Assembly: GCA_964534315.1 (NCBI GenBank)
Contig: CAZHOV010000040.1
Coordinates: 1-35,068, forward strand
From: CAZHOV01 sp964534315
Lineage (GTDB): Bacteria > Bacteroidota > Bacteroidia > Chitinophagales > Saprospiraceae
Length of the DNA: 35,068 nucleotides
Reading direction: 5' to 3'
Every line of letters begins with the position of its first letter. Position 1 is the first letter of the stretch. The notes under the pieces were generated by a model that did not search any database, had not been told where the DNA came from, and worked only from the letters and a program-made list of their open reading frames with translations. Both the position numbers and the translations under genes were made by a program. Shown one piece after another: positions 25,428-33,275 of the stretch.

Positions 25428-26375
25428 TTAAAATAAAGTTTTCAGTATCAGGTTCACATCTTCCTGATTTTTTGCCAGGGCCGAATAGGAGCCGACCAAC
25501 AATTCTTTTTCATTCCTTCTAAGCACTTCAGGATTTTTCAGGGAGAACACATTAAAATCAATTTTTTCGAGGATAGACACCCAGAACAGTAATTCAGCAG
25601 TAGAAGGTTTTTTCTTTTTAACAATTTCTCGTATGGTATTAAAGTGGTCGACAAGTATCCCCTGTTCTTCGGAAGAATACCGGGTATTTTTAGATGCTAA
25701 AATATTAAGAAGCATGGGTTTATCTGGAAAAGGAATATGGTAAAAAACGCAGCGTCGGAGGAAAGCGTCCGGGAGGGACTTTTCCGAATTGCTGGTCATG
25801 ATGATTATGGGGCGATTTTGTTGATTCGTTTTAATGCTGTTGGCCCCGATACGATTAATTTCAGGCACTTCAAATTCGAGATCTTCCAGTACATCGAGGA
25901 TGTCATTAGGAAAATCGCGTGGAGCCTTATCGATTTCGTCCATGAGAACGATGCATCTTTTCCCTGATTTTATGGCAGCACCAAGTGCTTGATACCGGAT
26001 AAACTTTTCTTCGATTTCTTCCGGGCTCAAGACTTTACTGCCCTGGTTTTGGACATACTGAAAATGCTGTAGGGAGTCATAGGTATAAAAAAGGTCTTTG
26101 GCAGTAGAAGTCGATTTAGTATTGAAGATGAAGAAATTTTCCGGTTGGCCGTTAGCGCTATAATGTTTGGCCAGGTGATAAGCCAGTTGTGTTTTTCCTG
26201 TACCCGGTTCACCTGTAAGCAGGAGTGGCTGACCTAGCATCAAAGCCACATTCAGAGCATTCTTCAACGGAGGTGAAACGATATAATCTGAGAAGTGTGA
26301 AAAAGCAGCATTGGGATTAAAAGCCGGCATAGACTGCTTGGTTCCAGGCCTGTAGATTTCAAATTCTTCGATCAT
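25428..26375 (-). CDS. MoxR-family AAA+ ATPase
   Basis: Protein of 315 aa, typical MoxR length. Walker A is GEPGTGKT (55-62), Walker B is CIVLMDEIDKAP (141-152), sensor 1 is IIMTSNSEKSLPDAF (191-205), and the arginine finger is in FLRRC (205-209). A C-terminal lid follows (about 225-315). MoxR ATPases remodel or activate vWA-type partner proteins, which are usually encoded beside them (family knowledge). Here the only neighbour is the giant protein with a CoxE-like N-module and vWA-like region, 48 nt downstream on the same strand. It is the obvious partner and the two are very probably one transcript. No signal peptide, so it is cytosolic. The gap to the next upstream gene (272 bp) contains one palindromic array. 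Confidence 0.92.
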   Translation of the reverse strand: MIEEFEIYRPGTKQSMPAFNPNAAFSHFSDYIVSPPLKNALNVALMLGQPLLLTGEPGTGKTQLAYHLAKHYSANGQPENFFIFNTKSTSTAKDLFYTYDSLQHFQYVQNQGSKVLSPEEIEEKFIRYQALGAAIKSGKRCIVLMDEIDKAPRDFPNDILDVLEDLEFEVPEINRIGANSIKTNQQNRPIIIMTSNSEKSLPDAFLRRCVFYHIPFPDKPMLLNILASKNTRYSSEEQGILVDHFNTIREIVKKKKPSTAELLFWVSILEKIDFNVFSLKNPEVLRRNEKELLVGSYSALAKNQEDVNLILKTLF

Positions 26376-26483
26376 GGTTGATGCAGCGGGTTATGGAGAT
26401 ACAAATAGATGTTACTTAATAGTAACCCTAATTTAAGGGAAAATATTCCTTTGGGTGAGATTTTTTAGATGGAGGACATGAAA

Positions 26484-26534
26484 ACGTGGACTGCACCTAT
26501 AGGTGGAGTACACGTATAGGTGCAGTCCACCTAT
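26484..26534. repeat. 17-bp-unit palindromic array, cluster 2
   Basis: Three 17-bp units: ACGTGGACTGCACCTAT (26484), AGGTGGAGTACACGTAT (26501) and AGGTGCAGTCCACCTAT (26518). The outer two form a perfect 16-bp inverted repeat (26486-26501 with 26515-26530) around a 13-nt loop. This is the GTGGACTGCAC/GGAGTAC subtype, shared with cluster 4. It lies upstream of the MoxR gene. Confidence 0.92.
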
Positions 26535-26589
26535 ACTACTACTCGTCTTTAATTATCAGCTGTTTATAAGTTTTTTCGCTGAGAAGATT

Positions 26590-26654
26590 AGGTGTGCCAC
26601 ATTTATAGATGTGCCACACCTATAGGTGGGGCACGTTTAGCTCTTTATTAATTC
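26590..26654. repeat. 17-bp-unit palindromic array, cluster 3, plus conserved flank
   Basis: Units AGGTGTGCCACATTTAT (26590), AGATGTGCCACACCTAT (26607) and AGGTGGGGCACGTTTAG (26624), then CTCTTTATTAATTC. The last 31 bases are identical to cluster 1. It starts at the 3' end of the TonB receptor gene and includes its stop codon within the conserved flank. Confidence 0.92.
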
Positions 26655-29026
26655 AACCCAAACTTCAGCCCAAAAAAGATTGTCCTCGGTCTGGCAGGGC
26701 CGTAAACATAACCAGCATCGCGTGCGGGGCCGATGTCAAAATCATCTTGATAGCTATTAAAGGCATTTTGTAGCCCCCCTGAGAGCTCGATATGATAATT
26801 ATCTTGCACCACAAAAGTGTAAGCTACCTTAATGTTTGTTTCCAGAAAGGAAGGAGTACGTTCAATGATGGTATATTCTGTTTCGGGACCTATGATGTGA
26901 GGGGCATCCATCGGGCCGGTATAAACACCTGACAGGGATATCTTCAATTGCTTAACAGGCGTATAGGTCAAGGTGTAAAACCCGTAAAGATCCGGTGTTC
27001 TTAAGAGGTTCTCGGTAATAGTCGGAGGTACCTGATCATTGGGATCCTCCGGAGCCCAAATTTCTTCAGCTTCTGTATATCTTGCCGACTGAATAGTAGA
27101 ACCCAATTGAACGATCAGCGCGGAAGAAAAAGCGATATTGGCCTCCAGGTTAATCCCCTGTACCGTTGCTCCTGATCCGTTTCTCTTGGTAATAACTGCT
27201 ACTCCCGACGGAAGCTCTGTTTGATCTGATAAGATAAACGGATCGATCAGTTGGGTACGAAAGCCTTCCAAAACAAGATTGGCCTGAGTGGAGCCAACTG
27301 ATTTGGTGTAATTCAGGGATGCAGTGAAATTGTTAGATGTTTCGGTGCTTAAATCCGGATCAAGGCGAATAAAACGAGCAGCTCCCCCAACCGTTTCAAT
27401 GTGCAGATCCTCGTCAAATGCCTGGGGTGCACGGTAGCCTTGAGCAAAAGAGGCTCTTATTTTCAGGTCTTCTGTAAGATTGTACATAGCTGTCAAACGG
27501 GGAACAGCAATACCTACGTTTTGCTGATTATCAAACGATTCCGTCCCAAGGTCATAAAGACCGTTTATATTAACATAATCAAACCTACCTCCAAATAATA
27601 AGCGTAGTCGGTCAGTCGGGTCCCATTCCAATTGGGCATAGGTCCCTAAAGTTGCAACTGTCTGATCGATCGTCCGTTCGTAACCGGGCATTTCATCTAC
27701 CACATCATTATATTGATACTCTGCACCTAAGGTCAGATTGATTTCTTCATTAATATTAAAGGAATACTGCCCGCCACCTACCGCAGCAATATCGTTAGAT
27801 TTTCCATAGGCATTAATGGCGAGAATGTCTGCCTCGGTAAGCGTATCGTTTGGGGCCAATACTCTACCGCCACCTCCGTAGTAGCTATCACGGTTCGTAA
27901 ACTGGGCAGAGGTGTAAAGAGATATTTTGTGCCGGTTATCTTTAGAAATTTGTTCAAAAGAAAGCCCCGTACCGAATATATTGTGATCAAGCTGCTCGGT
28001 GATATCTGTTTGATGGGGCGCCAAGTCAAAGTTGTTGCCACCCCGTCTGAATTCATTGATATGAAAAGCATTAAGTTTTAGTTTTCCACGGTCGGACGTA
28101 TTTAGAAAAGCGTCGAAGCCAAAGGTGTTATTTCGCAGTTTTGTAATCTCCGAAAAACCGTCATCATTAGCATCCCAGGGTTCTCTGGTGCGGTTAAACC
28201 CATACAGCGTAATACCTTTAGTCAAATTCTCATCTACAATGGACCCAGAGAAGGTCAGGGTTCGGTCAGGTTGCTCGGCATTGATAAAGGATTGATTAAA
28301 ACCCACTTCGAAAGAATTTTGGATAGGATCTTTAGTTATGATATTGACAGTTCCCGCGATGGCATTACCTCCATAAAGTGCCGAGCCTCCGCCTTTGACT
28401 ACTTCTATTCGATCCACCATATTAGCCGGAATCATATCCAATCCGTACACGCCTGCCAGCGCAGAAAAAATGGGCCGGCTATTGATCAGAATTTGAGAAT
28501 AGGCTCCTTCCAAACCATTCATCCGCAGTTGCGTGAACCCGCAATTCTGGCAATTATTTTCCACCCGCAGACCGGGAGAAAAGTTGAGGCCTTCTGAAAC
28601 ACTAAGCGATTGAGTCGCTTCAAAAGTAAGCTCAGAAACCTTATTGACGATGACGGGTGAATTATAGACAGGTACCTCATTGCGTGTTCCCGTTACTACG
28701 ACCTGTTCAAGATTAAGCAAATCTTGCTCAAGATCGATTTCCAGTCTGTTCGTTTGTTCCTCTCGAACTATTGCCTTAGTAGAAAAAGGTTTATATCCCA
28801 GGCACGTTACGAGGACGATGTATTCTCCCGGCGGAACACTTTTTATTTCAAACGTTCCATCCGAACCAGTAATCGCTCCTCCGACAAAATTTGCCCCGGT
28901 TACCTGAATATTGGCCAACTCAACTGGTTGGTCATTGGAATAAACCGTTCCCTCAAGAGCACCGGTCTGCGCAAAGAATAGAGCAGGAAGTAATGTAAAG
29001 AAGCCAGTTACAGCAATTCTTATCAT
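26648..29026 (-). CDS. TonB-dependent outer-membrane receptor
   Basis: Protein of 792 aa. The signal peptide ends at LFFAQ (about residue 20). Residues about 22-105 form a carboxypeptidase-regulatory-like domain (GALEGTVYSNDQPVELANIQV, GTFEIKSVPPGEYIVLVTCLGY). A TonB-box-like LEQVVVTGTR (106-115) is followed by the plug (about 120-235, with CQNC at 159-162, RMNGLEGAYSQILINSRPIF, and the plug end VKGGGSALYGGNAIAGTVNIITK). The barrel runs to the C-terminal Phe-containing strand RTIFFGLKFGLN. These proteins import bulky substrates using energy from TonB/ExbBD. The plug with CxxC belongs to a widespread Bacteroidota receptor type whose ligand I cannot name. A good -7 promoter box lies 22 nt before the start. 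Confidence 0.92.
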   Translation of the reverse strand: MIRIAVTGFFTLLPALFFAQTGALEGTVYSNDQPVELANIQVTGANFVGGAITGSDGTFEIKSVPPGEYIVLVTCLGYKPFSTKAIVREEQTNRLEIDLEQDLLNLEQVVVTGTRNEVPVYNSPVIVNKVSELTFEATQSLSVSEGLNFSPGLRVENNCQNCGFTQLRMNGLEGAYSQILINSRPIFSALAGVYGLDMIPANMVDRIEVVKGGGSALYGGNAIAGTVNIITKDPIQNSFEVGFNQSFINAEQPDRTLTFSGSIVDENLTKGITLYGFNRTREPWDANDDGFSEITKLRNNTFGFDAFLNTSDRGKLKLNAFHINEFRRGGNNFDLAPHQTDITEQLDHNIFGTGLSFEQISKDNRHKISLYTSAQFTNRDSYYGGGGRVLAPNDTLTEADILAINAYGKSNDIAAVGGGQYSFNINEEINLTLGAEYQYNDVVDEMPGYERTIDQTVATLGTYAQLEWDPTDRLRLLFGGRFDYVNINGLYDLGTESFDNQQNVGIAVPRLTAMYNLTEDLKIRASFAQGYRAPQAFDEDLHIETVGGAARFIRLDPDLSTETSNNFTASLNYTKSVGSTQANLVLEGFRTQLIDPFILSDQTELPSGVAVITKRNGSGATVQGINLEANIAFSSALIVQLGSTIQSARYTEAEEIWAPEDPNDQVPPTITENLLRTPDLYGFYTLTYTPVKQLKISLSGVYTGPMDAPHIIGPETEYTIIERTPSFLETNIKVAYTFVVQDNYHIELSGGLQNAFNSYQDDFDIGPARDAGYVYGPARPRTIFFGLKFGLN

Positions 29027-29047
29027 TTTACAAGTGTTTAGTTGCTA

Positions 29048-29055
29048 CAAATATA
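29048..29055 (-). promoter_or_regulatory. Bacteroidota -7 box upstream of the TonB receptor gene
   Basis: On the minus strand, TATATTTG is an exact match to TAnnTTTG, about 22 nt before the ATG at 29026. No clear TTTG is found 19-21 nt further upstream, so only half the promoter is supported. Confidence 0.35.
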
Positions 29056-29214
29056 TAAAGTTAGTTTATTCTAATAAAATTTTTAACCTATATTAACTTA
29101 TAACAAGAGAAGCCACTTATTGTTTGGTAAGAAGCGTTTGATTAGGGTGAAAAAAAGATGAAGGGAACTCACTGGGAGATAGAGGGCTTAAGGCTTGTTT
29201 TTGAAGGAGTTGGC

Positions 29215-29283
29215 TAGGTGCAGTCCATCTATAGGTGTACTCCATCTATAGGTGGAGTACACCTATAGATGGACTGCACCTAC
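29215..29283. repeat. 17-bp-unit palindromic array, cluster 4: perfect 30-bp hairpin
   Basis: Four 17-bp units: AGGTGCAGTCCATCTAT (29216), AGGTGTACTCCATCTAT (29233), AGGTGGAGTACACCTAT (29250) and AGATGGACTGCACCTAC (29267). Positions 29215-29244 and 29253-29282 are exact reverse complements, a 30-bp stem with an 8-nt loop. The TAG stop of the minus-strand gene (29280-29282) is the base of the stem. There is no following T-run. Confidence 0.95.
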
Positions 29284-30683
29284 TTCGCCACCAACTCCCC
29301 CCGCATCACTTCCAACTCGCTTGCTTCTTTCCATCCTCCTCCGGTAAAATCAGGAAAAGGGAGTGGCAGGCTATTGCTGGCAACGGAAAGCTCGGACAAC
29401 GGAGTGACCGCACTCCACATGACGCTGTCGTAAACATTAATATCTAGCGGCAAACCTTCGTTCAGACAAGTGATCAGCCGGTACATCATCACGAAATCCA
29501 TTCCCCCATGCCCTTGTTTAAATTCCTGGCTGACTGTTTTAAGTTTTTTTATGATCGGATGGGTATATTTTTCTCGGTAATTCTGATATGCTTCACCTTC
29601 CAACCACTTGTGTCCCCAATAAGTTGGTTCTTCTGGTTCGATATAAAGTCTACTTGGATAACCGTCGTGTACGGCCTTTGTCCCGACCACCTTATTGATC
29701 CGGGAATATGGCCGTCCTGTATGTACATCAAACTGTAGCAAAATCGTCTTACCCTGCTTCGTTTTGATCATGGTGTTGTTCATATCCCCGCATTTAATCT
29801 GAGTATAAGGCGCACCTGCTTGCTTCGCGGCCTGGCTAAGGTTTAACTCTCTAGAGCTCATAGAGGTGAGAAAATCAAAGGTATCGCCTCGGCCAATATT
29901 CAGATAAAATGCAATCGGACCAAGCCCATGAGTGGTATAAAAATTTCCGTCTCGCGTCACATGATGCTGGATCCTCCATTGATCCTGATAATAGTCTTCA
30001 CTAAGCAGCAGGGCCCGGAGATCATGTAAATAAGCCCCTTCAGTATGGGTAATATTTCCAAAAACACCATTTTGGATCATATTGAGCACCCACAATTCCT
30101 CTTCGTTGTAACAACAATTCTCCATCATGATGCAATGCCGTTGGGTTCGCTCGGCCGTTTCCACCAATTCCCAGCATTCAGCCATTGTATAGGCAATTGG
30201 CACCTCCGACGCTACATGCTTTCCCTGCTCCATTCCATAGATACACATAGACGCATGCCATTTCCAGGGCGTCGTGATCACTAATAAATCAACATCTTCC
30301 TGTTGAACAAGCTTTTGCCAATCGTTTTCGCCATTGAAATAGAGCTTAGGCTCAGGCTTCTGCCATTGAGCTAGTTTTTCTTTGGCTTTAATGACTTTAT
30401 TTTCAACAATATCCGAAAGCCCCACAATTTCCGCCCGGCCATTTTGAACCAGCCATTGAAACATTTCCAGCAAGGTATTTCCGCGGTTGCCCATGCCAAT
30501 AATCCCCACTTTTACTTTGGGAATGGGATCGGCAGCAAAGCCGATCATGCTACCAGAGGTAGTTTTTTCGATGGCTTTCAGTAAATGAGAAATATCATCT
30601 TTGGTACTTGGATTCGCTGCAAATGAAGTAGTGAAAAAGGCCGGTACACCAATGATAGAACGGAGGAATGCTTTGCGGTTCAT
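29280..30683 (-). CDS. Gfo/Idh/MocA-family protein, GH109 alpha-N-acetylgalactosaminidase-like
   Basis: Protein of 467 aa. The N-terminus MNRKAFLRSIIGVPAFFTTSFA is a signal with a Tat-like RK-FLR motif. An NAD-binding Rossmann core starts at VKVGIIGMGNRGNTLLEMF (GMGNRG 63-68) and continues to DLLVITTPWKWHASMC and HVASEVPIAYT (Glu160). The C-terminal substrate domain has MMENCCYNEEELWVLNMI, GVFGNITHTEGAYLHDLR and FYTTHGLGPIAFY (His252). The EVP and THGLGP motifs fit GH109 glycosidases, which use NAD+ in an elimination mechanism to release GalNAc; close relatives in the wider Gfo/Idh/MocA family have other activities. The substrate is therefore a prediction. The protein is probably periplasmic. 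The stop codon lies in a 30-bp hairpin. Confidence 0.85.
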   Translation of the reverse strand: MNRKAFLRSIIGVPAFFTTSFAANPSTKDDISHLLKAIEKTTSGSMIGFAADPIPKVKVGIIGMGNRGNTLLEMFQWLVQNGRAEIVGLSDIVENKVIKAKEKLAQWQKPEPKLYFNGENDWQKLVQQEDVDLLVITTPWKWHASMCIYGMEQGKHVASEVPIAYTMAECWELVETAERTQRHCIMMENCCYNEEELWVLNMIQNGVFGNITHTEGAYLHDLRALLLSEDYYQDQWRIQHHVTRDGNFYTTHGLGPIAFYLNIGRGDTFDFLTSMSSRELNLSQAAKQAGAPYTQIKCGDMNNTMIKTKQGKTILLQFDVHTGRPYSRINKVVGTKAVHDGYPSRLYIEPEEPTYWGHKWLEGEAYQNYREKYTHPIIKKLKTVSQEFKQGHGGMDFVMMYRLITCLNEGLPLDINVYDSVMWSAVTPLSELSVASNSLPLPFPDFTGGGWKEASELEVMRGELVAK

Positions 30684-30720
30684 AATTTATTGGTTGATTA
30701 AAATTTGTGATTTAGCCACT

Positions 30721-30728
30721 CAAATTTA
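30721..30728 (-). promoter_or_regulatory. Bacteroidota -7 box upstream of the GH109-like gene
   Basis: On the minus strand TAAATTTG matches TAnnTTTG exactly, 38 nt before the ATG at 30683. No matching upstream box is seen; the 17-bp array (30751-30801) begins where the -33 region would lie. Confidence 0.3.
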
Positions 30729-30750
30729 GAGAAATATGGGATATTTTATG

Positions 30751-30801
30751 AAACGTGCCCCACCTATAGGTGTGGCACATCTATAGGTGTGCCACACCTA
30801 A
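30751..30801. repeat. 17-bp-unit palindromic array, cluster 5 (inverted copy of cluster 1)
   Basis: Units AAACGTGCCCCACCTAT (30751), AGGTGTGGCACATCTAT (30768) and AGGTGTGCCACACCTAA (30785). Its reverse complement matches cluster 1 with only two differences over the core. The TAG stop of the small monooxygenase gene (30798-30800) is part of the last unit, as in cluster 1. Confidence 0.92.
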
Positions 30802-31106
30802 ATACCAAAGCCGCCCAAAACCACCAACTCCTGACCACCTCCCGGCATACCATCAAGCAAAGGTATAGCTTTACCTATTAATGCCCGAACTTCAGGGTCT
30901 TTCAATGAATTATCGTGATATTCCTTGCTGTCCCAAACCTCCGTTACCCATACCGTTTCACTATTAGGATCTTCCTGGCTAATTAAGTAAAGATGACAGC
31001 CTTTCGCCTTGGCTACTAATTTTGAAGCTTCAATTAAAATAGAGGCTAGTTCTTGGCCTTTACCAGACAATGCCTGGAGCTTTCCGTGTAGTCCGTATTT
31101 TTTCAT
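30798..31106 (-). CDS. Antibiotic biosynthesis monooxygenase (ABM/YgiN-like) domain protein
   Basis: Protein of 102 aa from ATG 31106; a TTG at 31127 would add seven residues. It has a single dimeric alpha/beta-barrel (ABM) domain: KYGLHGKLQALSGKGQELASILIEAS, GCHLYLISQEDPNSETVWVTEVWDSKEYHDNSLKDPEVRALI. The TVWVTEVWDSKEYHDNSL strand-helix is typical of the YgiN/quinol monooxygenase family. These are cofactor-free oxygenases or heme/quinone-handling proteins; the substrate here is unknown. The sequence is cytosolic. It lies 115 nt upstream of the GH109-like gene on the same strand, with array cluster 5 between them, and downstream of the acyl-CoA synthetase. Confidence 0.82.
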   Translation of the reverse strand: MKKYGLHGKLQALSGKGQELASILIEASKLVAKAKGCHLYLISQEDPNSETVWVTEVWDSKEYHDNSLKDPEVRALIGKAIPLLDGMPGGGQELVVLGGFGI

Positions 31107-31221
31107 TAATAAAGATTTTTTATTCAAAAAATGCTGCCGGAGTTTCCTTGAGAAGTTGGCGTTCCATAAAATAAATTTTTCGGGTTTAACCTCACCTGGA
31201 TACCAGGATCAAATTATAATT

Positions 31222-31269
31222 ATGAAATAGGAGGTAGGAAATATCAAGGTTTCCTATTTCCTACTTCAT
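31222..31269. repeat. Imperfect hairpin at the acyl-CoA synthetase 3' end
   Basis: ATGAAATAGGAGGTAGGAAA (31222-31241) pairs with TTTCCTATTTCCTACTTCAT (31250-31269) at 17 of 20 positions. It includes the stop codon (31266-31268) of the acyl-CoA synthetase gene and uses the same TAGGAA vocabulary as the minisatellite at 11171-11303. Confidence 0.75.
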
Positions 31270-33050
31270 ACTTCTCCATCATACATTTCCTCAATATATT
31301 TCTGATACTTCTCATAAACGACAGGTCGCCGAAGTTTGAGGGTGGCGGTGAGGTGTCCAGAAGTGACCGACCAGTCATCGGCGATCAGGTGAACCTTGCG
31401 GACTTTTTCATGCGACTGGAGGTTTTTATTAGTATGGTCAACAACGCCTTCCATAAATTGATTAACTTTATTGTTGACAACCATATAAGGAGGGGCAGTC
31501 CAATGAATCTGATGTTGCTCTGTCCATGCTTTCAACTTTTTAAAATCAGGAACAATAAGAGCCGCGACGAAGGGGCGATTGAGGCCGATGACCATACAAT
31601 TTTCAATAAAGGGTGACTGCAGGAGTTGTTGTTCGATCAATTGGGGAGAGACAAATTTGCCGGAAGACGTTTTAAAGAGTACCTTTTTCCTTCCGGTTAT
31701 TTGCAGGAAGCGCTTATGGACAAACCGGCCGATATCACCCGTTCGTAGCCACCCATCTTCCGTAAATACTTGCTTGGTCAAATCGGGCCTGTTATAATAG
31801 CCCAGCATTACATTAGGGCCTTTTACTAATATTTCTCCTTCTTCTCCCTGGGGTGCATCAATGCGAACATCTACTCCGGGAATCGGAATACCTACTGTTC
31901 CGAAACGAACACCGCCGGGCTCAAAGCGGTTGAAAGCTATGACGGGAGCAGTTTCCGTTAACCCATATCCTTCTCTAATATCAATTCCGGCGGCAGAGAA
32001 TAACTTACCCAGTTCAGGACGCAAAGCTGCCGCTCCCACAACAACCCCTTCGATGCGGCCTCCCATGGCGTTGCGCCACCAGCGGAAGACCAGCCAATCG
32101 GCAATCTGCAATTTGAAAAAATAGAGCAACCCAATGCTTTGTCCCTCTTTAAATCGCCTTCCCAATCGTATCCCCCAGTTGAGGATAGCACGCCTCCACC
32201 GAGGTAGTTTACTGCCCTGGTGTTTGATGGATTCCAACACTTTTTCCAATACCCTCGGCACACACGTGAAGTAATGCGGTCGGATCTCTTTTAGACTTTT
32301 TTCAAAATGATCGACACCTTCCAGATAGTGTACAGAAGCCCCCACGGCGAGGTAGGTATAAACAACCATACGTTCAAAAATATGGCTCAGGGGAAGGAAA
32401 CTAAGGACTTGCTTGTCGCAATTCACCGGAACCAATGCAATGATCGCCTTGATATTACTGACGATATTTTTATGCGACAACATTACTCCTTTGGGAGTAC
32501 CCATAGCACCAGAGGTATAAATAATCGTTGCAAGATCGTCTTCGTGAATAGCGGCTTTGAAGGTTTGAAATTTAGCTTCATGCTCATCAAGGGGTTCTTT
32601 AAGCATTGATTTCCAGCACGGAAGATCGTCGTATTTATTAAAGGTAAATATCTTCTTGAGGCTTTTTACCTGATCTTGCAGTCCTTCCAACTGATCATAT
32701 TGCTTTTTATCTTCGACAAAACAAACTTTGATGTCTGCATCTTTGAGTATAAAGGACAATTCAGTGGTGGGCGTTACCCCATGCATAGGCACGGGTATGA
32801 TGCCGATCCGCTGGGCCCCCAAGTCAACAAAATTCCAGAACGCGAAGCCTTTGTGCGTCATAATCCCGATCTTATCCCCTTTTGACAGGCCGAGCTCCAA
32901 GAGTCCTGCGCTAACCCGGTCGATGTAGGCGATGGCTTCCTCGGTGCTGAACGACTCCGGTCCATTATCCCAACGATGAGCCAAAGCAACCTTTTGAGGG
33001 TACTTGGCCTGTTGATAGTATAGGATATCGAAAAGGCGCCTGAAGTCCAT
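31266..33050 (-). CDS. Long-chain acyl-CoA synthetase (AMP-forming)
   Basis: Protein of 594 aa of the ANL/AMP-binding superfamily. The P-loop-like A3 motif is IIYTSGAMGTPKGVMLSHKN. LSFLPLSHIFERM, VVGAAALRPELGKLFSAAGIDIREGYGLTETAPV (A5), GYYNRPDLTKQVFTEDGWLRTGDIG (A7/A8) and GRKKVLFKTSSGKFVSPQLIE match bacterial FadD/FAA-type synthetases. It activates long-chain fatty acids to acyl-CoA through an acyl-AMP, at the inner face of the membrane. The A3 motif has Ala-Met where most homologues have Thr-Thr or Ser-Thr (TSGTTG). This is a conservative-region change worth noting, but the rest is intact. It lies alone on the minus strand and its stop codon sits in a hairpin. Confidence 0.92.
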   Translation of the reverse strand: MDFRRLFDILYYQQAKYPQKVALAHRWDNGPESFSTEEAIAYIDRVSAGLLELGLSKGDKIGIMTHKGFAFWNFVDLGAQRIGIIPVPMHGVTPTTELSFILKDADIKVCFVEDKKQYDQLEGLQDQVKSLKKIFTFNKYDDLPCWKSMLKEPLDEHEAKFQTFKAAIHEDDLATIIYTSGAMGTPKGVMLSHKNIVSNIKAIIALVPVNCDKQVLSFLPLSHIFERMVVYTYLAVGASVHYLEGVDHFEKSLKEIRPHYFTCVPRVLEKVLESIKHQGSKLPRWRRAILNWGIRLGRRFKEGQSIGLLYFFKLQIADWLVFRWWRNAMGGRIEGVVVGAAALRPELGKLFSAAGIDIREGYGLTETAPVIAFNRFEPGGVRFGTVGIPIPGVDVRIDAPQGEEGEILVKGPNVMLGYYNRPDLTKQVFTEDGWLRTGDIGRFVHKRFLQITGRKKVLFKTSSGKFVSPQLIEQQLLQSPFIENCMVIGLNRPFVAALIVPDFKKLKAWTEQHQIHWTAPPYMVVNNKVNQFMEGVVDHTNKNLQSHEKVRKVHLIADDWSVTSGHLTATLKLRRPVVYEKYQKYIEEMYDGEV

Positions 33051-33275
33051 ATTTATTGGTTTCCGATTTGTTTTGCAGTTGATATTAATATCCTTATTGC
33101 TGCTCTAAAGTAATAAAAAATTCGGTACAAATGGAATAAGCCAATTCGCCGACAAATGTAAAATATTAGCACTTTGTTTAATTGTTTACACCTTAAAACT
33201 TAAAAAAGTTAAACAAAAATAACTTTAGGGCGTTTTCGTGATAGTTTTTTAGATAACCAAAAAAATATTTAACCA

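Noticed and set aside
21246..30801. CRISPR array interpretation of the 17-bp clusters
   Set aside because: Units are contiguous with no spacers, clusters hold only 3-4 units, and no cas gene is present.
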